From: Ophiura sarsii
Taxonomy: Eukaryota > Echinodermata > Ophiuroidea > Amphilepidida > Ophiuridae
NCBI GenBank assembly: GCA_035610835.1
Contig: CM069446.1
Location: 51,809,625 to 51,873,624 of the forward strand
DNA length: 64,000 nt
Direction: 5' to 3'
Position numbers and translations under genes: made by a program
Notes under the pieces: generated by a model
What the model saw: only the letters and a program-made list of their open reading frames with translations
Databases searched by the model: none
What the model was told of the DNA's origin: nothing
In this document: piece after piece, positions 35,331 through 45,299 of the stretch
Layout of the letters: every line of letters begins with the position of its first letter
Position numbering within the stretch: the first letter of the stretch is position 1

Positions 35331-36064
35331 ATAACAATTATCGTATGCGCAAATGATAATGTTGTGTCGGCATATATGTTATGTTAACACAAATCAAATC
35401 AAAAATGAACAAAGGCAATGTAGGCATATGCATTTGTAGGCACTGTGAACGAGCCCATTTTTATGAGATTTTGTGTCGGCGCACATGAACAGCCTAGGCC
35501 CAAGTCTTTGTTTTGCTCATTGTCAAGACACACACAAAAAATTGTGTCGGAATAGTATAGGCCTAGGCTAGGCATAACGGGCAATGTGTGGGACCTTTAA
35601 TTATACTAACTAGGCCTATTTCATTGTCGTTGTCAATGCAAACCCAAGTCAATAATGTCGCCAATGGCCAATCATGTTGGCACATAGGTTACGAAATATT
35701 AAATAATTCGCCTATAATTATGTACATGTAAGTTGATGTAGGCCAATTGCTCTCATTGTACTGATTGTAGACGCTGCAAGCTCACTATCAGTCTATCGCA
35801 AAAGTAAGTCCAACTCCAACATGTAGGTGTCAATGCAAAGTAAGAACTTAACAGTAGACTCTGTCCTAACTTCGACTTGAACAATGCAAATTATCATTAT
35901 AATTAAGACAATAAGCACAACTGTCGTTATTTGCGTGAGACCAGGATTTACAGTGTGTGCACCAGGGGCACAATCGATATCTCACGTAATGGTATAGGTC
36001 TATGTCGTTGTCGGACATACAGGCTGTAGGCCTATCATGCCTATACTGAACATTTGACCATGTT

Positions 36065-36780
36065 TTGTTAGCATTATTCAACAAAAACAAGATGGCTTCA
36101 GGAAAGTGTTCCATGACCATTTTAGTTTAAAAACTCAAAATCTTTGTGCGCTTCGCGCGCATTCTTTCTACAGGTTCCAACATTATGATGGATCTGGAAC
36201 CAAACCAAATAATATTATGGGGGACGTTAAAAACGTCATACTGGACCCTTTTAGTTTTAGAAATGGCAAATGTTGCGCGCTTCGCGCATATTAGTTTCAA
36301 TGTTTCATTATTCAAGCTGATCAAGATGGCTTCAGGAAAGTTTTCCATGACCATTTTAACTTAAAAACTGAAAATCTTTTTGCGCTTTGCGCGCATTCTT
36401 TCTACTGGTATCAACATTATAAATGTCTCGAACCAAGCCGAATATTATATGGGTGACGTTAAAAACGTTATACTGGACCCTTTAAGTGTTAGAAATTCAA
36501 AATTTTGCGCGTATTAGTTTCAATGTTTCATTATTTAAGCTTAATTTATAGTATCTGAAGGCTTCCAACCAGTTTTCAATTACCATTTTAATTTTAGTTC
36601 AAAACCTGAAAAATTTTGCGCGCTCTGCGCGCATATTTTCTACAGGTTTTAACATTATAATGGCCCTCAAACCATACGATTTGGATCAGGACTTGATATG
36701 TGTAACTATGCAATATCAAACCGTCAAAAACGTCATACTTGACTATTTAAACTGAAAAAAAAATTGCGCGCTCAGGCCGC
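36065..36780. repeat. Tandem ~235-bp units with GCGCGCTTCGCGCGC palindromes
   Basis: Units start near 36065, 36300 and 36520, with another fragment near 37190. Each carries AAGATGGCTTCAGGAAAG-type sequence, a CCATGACCATTTTA block, TTGCGCGCTTCGCGCGCAT and GACGTTAAAAACGT. Both CG-rich and ACGT words are perfect palindromes and recur every half unit. Divergence of 10-20% by eye. Confidence 0.75.
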
Positions 36781-36782
36781 AT

Positions 36783-37143
36783 CAGTGGCGTAACCAGCGG
36801 GGGGGGGGGGGGAGGGGGCTGGAGCCCCCCACTTGGAACCCTTGCCCCCCACTTGCCCCCCCCAAATGAATCATGGAATAATGATGGTACAAAGTAACAG
36901 ATGAAATTTTTTTCGCGCGCTACGCGCGCATTTCTTCATAAAATGCAATATTCTATGGTACTAGCTTGTTTAGAGCCGAAATGTAGCTCAATCGTACAAA
37001 AGGTAGGCGTAAAGTCGAAAATTTTCGCGCGCTACGCGTGCATTTATTGACACTGGAATGAAGCCCACCCATTAGGAGCCCCCATTTCAAGTCACTGCCC
37101 CCTCTTGCCCCCCTCCAAATGAAAAAGTCTAGTTACGCCACTG
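36783..37143. mobile_element. Nested hAT-like MITE
   Basis: Inverted ends share CAGTGGCGTAAC. Flanking octamers are GGCCGCAT and GCGCGCAT (6 of 8 identical), in keeping with a decayed 8-bp duplication. A G14 run lies at 36799-36812. It sits inside the larger hAT-like element, so it inserted later. Confidence 0.7.
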
Positions 37144-38450
37144 GCGCGCATATTTTCTGCAGCTTTTTGCGTGCTTTGTATTGGTTTCAACGTTTCAATA
37201 TTTAAGATAAACAAGATGGCTTGAGGATGTGTGCCCCTATCAAAACAGTCTTGGATACGCCCTTGGCTCCCCCAGAACTGTTCAATCAGCGCTGCGCGCT
37301 GCTTTATTTCACATTTCAATTATCATTATCAAATTTGTGTCCCCCATGTCTGAAAACTGATTGACGGTTCTGACCATACAGTCCATACTAAAATATGCGT
37401 GTATGAATTCCGGCGAGCGAAGCGAGCCGAAATTTTTTTTTTTGTCGGCACAAATGGCTCTGTCGGCAATTGATGACCTTTACACCCCCCCAATGAAAAG
37501 GGTCTGGGGACGCCCTTGCATATGCCGACAAGCTTGCGAACATCTGTGCGGAAACTTTATGTGTATGATATCAAAGAGTTTCTGTACGTGCGTGGAGGAA
37601 GTGTGATATGTCATAGGAATGGCCAAATAGGTTCTTATTTAGAGTAAGGTCTTTTGTCCAATTCTGAAAACTGTATGATGAATTGAAAGAGTAGATTACG
37701 TCGCGTCCGCTTGCGGTCGGGGGATATTGCACTGAAGGGCCGTCAGGAAATGTCTTCACTTTCATGTCCGACTTAGGTGTTGCGTTGCCAGAAGAAGAAA
37801 CAATAGACTCGTGTCTTTTGACTACCTCTAGATGGCGGTATTATACTTTGATCAAAAATATGCTGCTGCGTTTTCTACACATATCAAAACTGTCAACATC
37901 AAACCGTCTACAAGCCATTTCAATGGGCTATTCCAAATAGATTTTGCCCTCCCATCTATAGAGGATACCGAATTCCACGACATTTACACTAAATTTCGAC
38001 GACAATTTCCTGGAAATGTTTTCACCCTGTAAATGTTAAAAATGTTTTCAAACAGATTTCAACATGTTCAACACATTTTAGCCTTAGAAACAATCATTTA
38101 TCAATTCCCGCCTTTTTTCTATCGGAGACAGGACTTCATGTTCAGTGCCAACTAAAAATCAGTTATTTACAGATTTTGTTTTCAAAATCTTATTCCTCAG
38201 GCCTCTGAACAAAATAATTGTCAGAATACACATCCAGATTTTCCATGCTATTAAAAAGTGGCTCTCTATATTTTTACATTGGTCAATTGATATTGAGTCA
38301 GTTTCGTAGATACCGAATCAGTATTTCTCATTGTCATCAATACAGGGTGAGTAAAGGAACCTGTACTCAATCTCAAAGTAAAGTCCGAGCCTGGACTGCC
38401 AAGTCCTTAGGAATTAGTGTACTACTAACCACGTGTAAAGAAATGTACAT

Positions 38451-39600
38451 ATTCGTATCATTTGATATTGCAAATAATGTATCAACGGCTGCAGATGCAC
38501 ATTGATACATCGTTACATTAATGTCACTACACTGGTTTCACTAGCCATCGTCATGATCGTACTGATTATTCTGAGAAAATAAATTTTAAAAATCTTGTCT
38601 GGGTTATGAAACTCTTTCCTTTTTCTGCTCGTTGTTGCATATGACACTTCAGCCATTACAATGTGTAAAACCGCAATGACAAACTCGCTGTGGTCGGATT
38701 TATACAAAACAATTACATTTATCCGCATTTGTTATGTAATGCACTTTACGGAACACCATAAAAAAGATCAACTAATGATAGCGATGAAAAAGATCAAATA
38801 AATAATTTTAATAACGTGATTTTTCTTCACTTTGTTAAACTGAAATAAGTTCTCTACGAGCTGTGTGAAAGATATGCAACATTACCTCCCGGTGGTATCA
38901 TGCTGTAAGTAGGCCTACAGGCGTGACCAAAGATTTTCAGACACCCAACACAACACAACAAAATGCGTATTTTCCTCTGAAACTAAAATGTGTTATATAC
39001 CATAAAATGATGATTTCGCGTGTTTTTCTCCCCAATTTGAGTAAAATAAAAACGAGTATATTATGAGTCAAGTAGCCGAGCGGTGCCTTCAACCCATGAA
39101 ATTACACTTGTGTTTTTAAGTAATCAACAGGAGACAGTTTATATTATTTCCATTTTCGTAGACAATATTGCAACAATCAACGTTGAATCTTATTTGTCAA
39201 CAAAGTCATATTATATGCGATCTTTCACGGAGTATTTAAGATGAACTGATTTTGAATCTCATTCATATAAATTGCATTTGAACGTAAAAATTGTCTGATC
39301 TGCGCTGTGTTTGGCCAACAAATAAATAGCTAGCAAGGGCGATATGAACCGTAGCCTGATTGGTCCATATTACGCAAAACATCATAACGTTTTTGATTAC
39401 AGAATTTCCCTGAATATGAAATACGCAATACGCAAACAGCTGGTTTGGATTAAAGGCGTACTACGTACCGGACTTACGTTTTCTCTGCGATTAAAATAAT
39501 ATAATCGTTTTCTTTTGTACGATTCTAATGTACTTTGTTATAACAGAGTAAAAATATCGACAATAAATAACACGTACATGTAGGTAGGCCTACTTTTAGA
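38451..39600. other. No gene seen
   Basis: AT-rich; two TAGGCCTA octamers (38910, 39585). No recognisable frame. Confidence 0.5.
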
Positions 39601-39627
39601 CTTTTAAAATTAAGAAGCGGTTGCCAT

Positions 39628-39700
39628 TGTTTTAGTGGTTAGTTTGTCGGCTTTCAATTACAAAGACGATCTACGCGGCGGATCGAATCCCGAACTCGCG
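39628..39700 (+). repeat. tRNA-like block (A and B boxes)
   Basis: TTTTAGTGGTTAGTTTGTCG resembles an A box of Glu/Asp tRNA type, and GGATCGAATCCC is a good B box about 45 bases later. Downstream, CATAAATAACGTAAT matches the inverse of sequence next to the tRNA-like blocks at 10301-10372 and 53210-53290, so this is a third, inverted copy of the same module. No closing acceptor stem. Confidence 0.55.
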
Positions 39701-39979
39701 AAGTTTATTCTACCTTCTATTTGTCATAAATAACGTAATTTGTTAAGTCAGACATCAAAATATTAAACAAATCGCTGATATATTAAATACTAAAACGTAT
39801 TGAGCAATAAAAGAAAGTAAAATTGTCTTTTTTCAAAACATGCGAGGCCTGCTCGTTAAAGCCAGTGTTGATGGAAGCTGGAGTTATTTCTATTTTTTAC
39901 TATACCAGAAGTCTTGCCAGCTTATGTGCAATACCACCCTCTTGAGTCAGCAAGATGAATATTGAAAGTGCTGCTAAGT

Positions 39980-40250
39980 TAGGGAAACACAGCCGCAGAT
40001 GACAATGGTAACGGGAGTGCGCCATTTTGATTTTTGATTTTTTTTCGCCCGGTTAACGATGAAAATAGTTTAAAAAATAGCATTTACAATGGAGTTCGTT
40101 AGCCAACTCCAACGGTTTGGGATTGGAAAAAAAATCTTCTAATTACGATGAATTTTTCAAAATGATGAGATTAACATTCGCGATTACGTGTTATTCCAAT
40201 ACGAATCCAAAATTTAGGAATTCGCGTGACCATTGTCGTCTGCACAGCCG
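39980..40250 (+). repeat. Dispersed repeat end module
   Basis: Shares AACGGGAGTGC, CGCCCGGTTAACGATGA, AACATTCGCGATTACGTGTT and a CGTCGTCTG-like end with 26120-26312. The terminal part is also found at 10628-10695 and 53704-53768, always on the plus strand. Confidence 0.65.
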
Positions 40251-40540
40251 CAGGTTTTGGTTGACCGTGAAATGTCGCCATCTAGAGGTAGGCAAAATAC
40301 ATTCTACTATTTTGTAACGCAAGGCTTTACAGTGCAAAAGAAAAAAGAATGACCTTTAGTTATAATAGAAATGTTAGACAATTATTAAACTTTTTTTTAA
40401 AAGATACGGGCATTACTATCTCCCTTTTGCCCATCAAAGATGAACATTTAGCCAATTCAGTACTTTCGCCACAACATTCGATTTGCTCCATTATACAAAA
40501 CCTTTGCGGTCCTGTATGTTTTGAGTTTTATAATTGTCTA

Positions 40541-43134
40541 AAAGGGCCTGTCACACCATGGCGTATCGCCTGAACGTATGCCAACGTATGCGCAAATATC
40601 AAAAATACGTTGTACGTTGTACGCTGATATAAGTTAGGGGTAAGTTGGGGATACGTCGTTTACGTTAAGAGCACGCTGTGATACGCTGTGAAAATTTGGA
40701 ACACGTCGAGCCCGCGAAAAATTATTGAGCATGTTCAAAATGTCTCGGCGTACTCAACGTGTGCTTAATACTTTTTGCATAAGTTCCCGGTACGTTCGTG
40801 GTACGTTAGACAAACGTTGACATACGTTAGAGGTACTTTACTCGTAAGTTGGTATACGTTGATGTACGTCGGCTGAAAGTAGCTATCTAGCATTGATAAA
40901 AACCAAAATATTGCAATTCGTTGGAAAGTTGGACGTTCTTGGACTCTGACAATTTTCGAGCTATTTTGTGTATACGTCGGCATACGTTCAGGCGATACGC
41001 CATGGTGTGACATACGTTCAGGCCACGTTCAGGCCATACGCTATGGTGTGACAGGGCCTTAAACGACGTATCCCCAACTTACCCCTAACTGAATGCTCTG
41101 TCACACCATGGCGTATGGCCTGAACGTATGCCGACGTATACAAAAAATAGCTCGAAAATTGTCAGAGTCCAAGAACGTCCAACTTCCCAACGAATTGCAG
41201 AGGGAAAGTCGACATCGGTGTTGGAATGGACGTATCCATAGCGTATTGAACGTATGCATAGCGTATGACTAACGTATTGATAGGTATCACTAACTTATAA
41301 CAAACTTATCACAGCGTATCACAGCGTATGCGAGCGTATGACCAACGTATGCTTAACGTATTCGTATCGTATGTCTGCCGTGTTCGACGTACCTTCAGCG
41401 TATCCTCGGCGTACAACGAACACGTGACTTATACTGCTGTAGAAATTGACGCGGCTTAAATTATAACTATTAGCATATCAAGAAGAATAAATTATTAAAG
41501 TAAAAGGAAACCAACCTATAACTTACGAGTAACTTACCTCTAACGTATGTCAGCGTATGTCAACGTATGTCTAACGTATGTCAGCGTATGTAAACGTATG
41601 TCTAACGTACCACGAACTTATCGGGAACTTATGCAGAACGTATTCGTTGGAGAATCATGTGGTAAATCAAATCGGGTTGACACTTATATAAAACCTCACA
41701 TTTGGACGTTATCAATTAATAATCGGGCTTAAGTTCTATGTTAACCAATATGCATTTGTAGAAGGATGATATCCATGAACCATTGTATATGTAGATTATA
41801 ATATGATATGTGTATGAGTATCTTTGTCGAGAAAGAAAACTTGTTTTAATTTTATTTTAAATAAAATACTTGTAAAATAAATTGGACTGGTCAATCTTAA
41901 GTTTTTCCAAGTGTCTCAACTGAGCAACGTTTAAAACATTCCTACATCAGCAGCTGGGAGTGACAATTGGGTACGCCGATAAATTTTGAACATGCTCAAT
42001 AATTTTTCGCGGGCTCGACGTGTTCCAAATTGTAACAGCGTTTAACAGCGTGCTCTTAACGTAAACGACGTATCCCCAACGTACCCCTAACTTATATCAG
42101 CGTACACTAACGTACACCAACGTATTTTTCGATATTTCGCATACGTTGGCATACGTTCAGGCGATACGCCATGGTGTGACAGGGCCTTTATAAAGGCCCT
42201 GTCACACCATAGCGTTTGGCCCGAACGTGGCCTGAACGTATGCCGACGTATTAAAAAAATAGCTCGGAAATTGTCAGAGTCCAAAAACGTCCAATAACGT
42301 CCAACTTCCCAACGAATTGCGTAGGAAAAGTCGACATCGGTGATGGAATGGACGTATCCAAATAGCGTATCCATAGCGTATTAAACGTATACATAGCGTA
42401 TGACTGACGTATTCATAGCGTATCACTAACTTGTAAATTTATGTCTAACGTACTACGAACTTATGCAGAACGTAAGTTAAGCACACGTTGAGTACGTCAA
42501 GAAATTTTGAACATGTTCCAAATTTTCACAACGTATTGCAGCGTGCTCTTAACATATTACGACGTATCCCCAACTTACCCCTAACTTGTATCAGCGTACA
42601 CCAACGTATTTTTCGATATTTCGCATGCGTTGTCATACGTTCATGCGATACGCCATGGTGTAGGCCCTGTCACACCATAGTGTATCACCTGAACGTATGC
42701 ACACAAAAAATAGCTCGAAAATTGTCAGAGTCCAAGAGCGTCCAACTTCCCAACGAATTGCAATATTTTGGTTTTTATCCATGCTAGATAGCTATATATT
42801 TTCAACCGACGTACATCAACGTATACCAACTTACGAGTAACGTACCTCTAACGTATGTCAGCGTATGTCAACGTATATCTAACGTACCACAAACGTACAG
42901 GGAACTTATGCAGAACGTATTAAGCACACGTTGAGTACGCAGACAAATTTGAACATGCTCAATCATTTTTCGAGGGCTCGACGTGATCCAAATTTTCACA
43001 GCGTATCACAGCGTGCTCTTAATGTAAACGACGTATCCCCAACTTACCCCTAACTTATATCAGCGTACACCAACGTATTTTTGATATTTTCGCATACGTT
43101 GCCATACGTTCAGGCGATACGCCATGCTGTGACA
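40541..43134. mobile_element. Cluster of four palindromic ACGTAT-rich elements
   Basis: Four units are bounded by variants of GGGCCTGTCACACCATGGCG and its inverse: about 40541-41060, 41096-42190, 42191-42660 and 42661-43134 (the last right end lacks GGGCC). Units 2 and 3 meet in the perfect palindrome AGGGCCTTTATAAAGGCCCT. Interiors are dense in AACGTATG/CATACGTT words and share blocks such as TAGCTCGAAAATTGTCAGAG and TCCCCAACTTACCCCTAACT in both orientations. No transposase. Subterminal motif arrays of this kind suggest a cut-and-paste DNA transposon family; superfamily not assigned. The frames through it (for example 42488-42787) are not genes. Confidence 0.8.
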
Positions 43135-43475
43135 CAGCGTATTTTTCCATATTTTATGGTACGAATTTATACAGAGAGGGCTGTTAACACCTCCTTTCAG
43201 CCAAGTGTCATCCAGCTACCCAATATATTTACCACTTTTACTACATTTTACAGATTTTTCGCCAAAAAACCCAACCCTTTTCTGGCAAATTGGAAGGCTT
43301 CCTCCTAATGACCACTAATTTGTGCACGTTCTCTATGTCCCCGCGCTAAATAGCATGTGCCCCCACTCTGCGCATGCTCGAAAATTGAGGAGGCAAAAAC
43401 TCTCACAATTCTTCTCTCCCTCGCTCGCTCACTCTACGTCAACCAATTGATGCGTTTGGATGCATGATATAGAAC
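43135..43475. other. Region upstream of the PAN-fibrinogen gene
   Basis: Presumed 5' flank of the gene starting at 43476. It contains a CT-rich stretch (TTCTTCTCTCCCTCGCTCGC near 43410). No TATA box stands out. Confidence 0.4.
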
Positions 43476-43829
43476 ATGATCATGGCGATTTGCATCTACC
43501 AATTGTGTTTCATTGTGCTAGGTGTGGTTATGTCATCCATCGTCATTTCAAATATTGATGGACAATGTGTCGCAAAATCATCTAGATTTAAACTGATGAG
43601 TGAAGGTTATGTCTACGCAAGTAATGCACTGTTTTTCCACAAAAGCTTAAGTGTACACCAATGCGCGGCACAATGTCTTCAACATGGTCAATGCAACTTG
43701 TTTAATTTCTGCAAACATAATGCATCGTGTGAGTTGATAATGTCAATCTCGGCAGACGATAATCAGACATCAGCAAAATTGGCGGCAAAGGAATCCTGCC
43801 ACACATATTTGCAAACCAATATCGAAGTG
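43476..43829 (+). CDS. Secreted PAN/apple-fibrinogen protein, exon 1
   Basis: Encodes 118 residues. The start is ATG at 43476, or ATG two codons on. Residues 1-24 are a clear signal peptide (hydrophobic CIYQLCFIVLGVVMSSIVIS). Residues 31-108 form a PAN/apple-like domain with cysteines at 31, 63, 67, 73, 79, 85 and 108; the spacing C-x3-C-x5-C-x5-C-x5-C with NLFNFC is typical, apple folds having nested disulfides. Such domains bind proteins or sugars outside the cell. The exon ends AAGTG|GTATGT, a good donor in phase 0, matching the phase-0 exon at 44582. In echinoderms and lancelets, domain mixes of this type with fibrinogen ends are often lectin-like; that role is inference. Confidence 0.75.
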
Positions 43830-44581
43830 GTATGTGTATTAACATTATTATGGTTTAAAGATTTTTGACACAATTAACTATTTTGAAAAATAATCTAAAC
43901 TGGTTTCTATTACTTGGCTAGGGCATCGCGTGGGCCAAGCCCACTTGCTGAATCGGTATATGACTACAAAGCTGCTTATCCACATTGCAGAAGCATTAAA
44001 AATAGTTATCCAAATAAGTTAATGATTAAAGAGGATAGTAGAAACCGGAGTAGAAATGTAGCGGTGCGTCGTTAACTATTACGATAGGTCTTAAAGCCCC
44101 AGGCATCTACTAAATAGTTGCCAAACTGACTGTGATATCTTACTAGATATTATTTACAAAATACAGAATCTATATATGGTGTTAAATTAATTTTAAAAAA
44201 GGGGCACTCGTTAAAATTGCATTTTTTACGTTTCTTAATGTTTATCTTTGTTATATATCAACTGATTTATACGAACAATATTTGAAAATATATTTAACTC
44301 TTTTTTTGAAAAGGAATCGGAGTCTACTGAACATGGATATCAAGAGTAAAATCATTTAAAACATTTGGTATTGCTCAAATGTGTCAGATTGGCAGATTGG
44401 CTGGATTAAGCCACTGGTGGAATGAGTAGATCTTAAACTTTATAATAAGCATTTATTTTATCAATTATTGCACTTTCACATAATTATCTTCCACATTGTT
44501 TTATTCATTCTGATATGTTTTTAATATCAGATAATATTCAGTTCTAAAATATTGATATATCTTTATTATTACATCTTCCAG

Positions 44582-44722
44582 ATCAAACCATGTGATTGTC
44601 AGGATGCTCTTGATAGTGGTTACACAAATGATGGTGTCTATTACGTGTATCCATCGTCGGTAGGATCTCCCTTACCTATACGTGTTTACTGTGATATGAC
44701 TACCGATGGAGGTGGTTGGACG
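44582..44722 (+). CDS. Same gene, exon 2: start of fibrinogen-related domain
   Basis: Preceded by TTACATCTTCCAG and followed by ACG|GTACGT, both good splice sites, it encodes 47 residues in phase 0: IKPCDCQDAL..., GVYYVYP, PIRVYCDMTTDGGGWT. The run P-C-D-C-x-D-A ... G-x-Y-x-x-x-P ... V-x-C-D-M-x-T-D-G-G-G-W-T is the conserved opening of fibrinogen C-terminal (FReD) domains, as in ficolins and tenascins. The domain normally runs about 200 residues, and the remaining parts (QRR, the calcium site, the C-terminal disulfide) are not visible downstream. The assembly gap at 45195 is the likely reason, or the exons lie beyond the window. Confidence 0.88.
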
Positions 44723-45194
44723 GTACGTGTAATTAGACAAAATAATAAAATATCTCCGACTATATTACTGTTTGTGTGTCTATATGTTTGTCTGTCAGTC
44801 TTGTTGTTTTACTGTTTATTTTTTCTTTCTGACTGTAGGGGATCTGCCTGTCGGTCTGTTTGTAAGTCTAAATGTCGGGCCGGTTAGGTTGGCGTCAACA
44901 TGTCTAATCGTCCGTCGGGCTTTCGGTCGTTATATGAGTGTGTTTATGTCTGTCTCATCTTTCTGTGTTTTTTCTGCTTGTACTCTCTTTCTCTATCTCC
45001 CCTTTGTCACCTTTTCTGTAACCTTTTCTTCACTCGCTATTTTCCTCTCTTTCTCCGGTTGGGGGTTGTATTAGGATATTTTGTTGGTAGCGATGTGCCG
45101 CCAGCCAAAATGGAAAATTTACTCAAACATTTACCAATTTTCGTGGGAAAATAGACCCAAAAGTTTACCGGAGACCCATTTGTCCTATATATTT
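44723..45194. other. Intron sequence before the assembly gap
   Basis: Pyrimidine- and GT-rich intron with repeated TGTCTGTCTG-like words. The three overlapping open frames arise from this bias and are not exons. Confidence 0.6.
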
Positions 45195-45294
45195 NNNNNN
45201 NNNNNNNNNNNNNNNNNNNNNNNNNNNNNNNNNNNNNNNNNNNNNNNNNNNNNNNNNNNNNNNNNNNNNNNNNNNNNNNNNNNNNNNNNNNNNN
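45195..45294. other. Assembly gap (100 N)
   Basis: Exactly 100 N, a conventional placeholder of unknown true size. Order and orientation of the flanks across it are not guaranteed by the sequence. Confidence 1.
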
Positions 45295-45299
45295 GCAGA

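Larger units (their letters stand above)
35053..37518. mobile_element. hAT-like DNA transposon with 8-bp TSD
   Basis: Perfect 16-bp inverted ends CAAGGGCGTCCCCAGA, followed on each side by G-rich sequence, are flanked by the identical octamer CATATGCC (35045-35052 and 37519-37526). Copy B of the host segment has one CATATGCC at the same point (near 56132) and no element. Eight-base duplication and ends starting CAAGGGCG fit hAT. No transposase frame was recognised; the interior holds a GA-rich tract, ~235-bp tandem units and a second hAT-like MITE. Confidence 0.9.
34530..38450 (+). repeat. Duplicated segment, copy A (interrupted)
   Basis: Matches 55850-57060 in the same orientation and order: CGCTGTATTGTAA, TACAAATCTCGCCACTTCTC, CTTCAARTAGGTCAATGTTA, CTTGCGAACATCTGTGCGGA, CTACCTCTAGATGGCGGTAT, CCTGGACTGCCAAGTCCTTA. 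Copy A is longer because of the 2466-bp hAT-like element at 35053-37518 and about 250 extra bases near 34745-34995. Whether this is a segmental duplication or two copies of a long repeat cannot be told from one window. Confidence 0.85.

Noticed and set aside
35048..35356. Lys/Arg/Glu-rich 102-codon frame
   Set aside because: It is a translation of the GAAA-type purine tract.
37832..38032. Possible exon starting ATGGCGGTATTATACTTTGA, shared with copy B at 56425
   Set aside because: The two copies differ by a frame-changing indel, so coding constraint is not supported.
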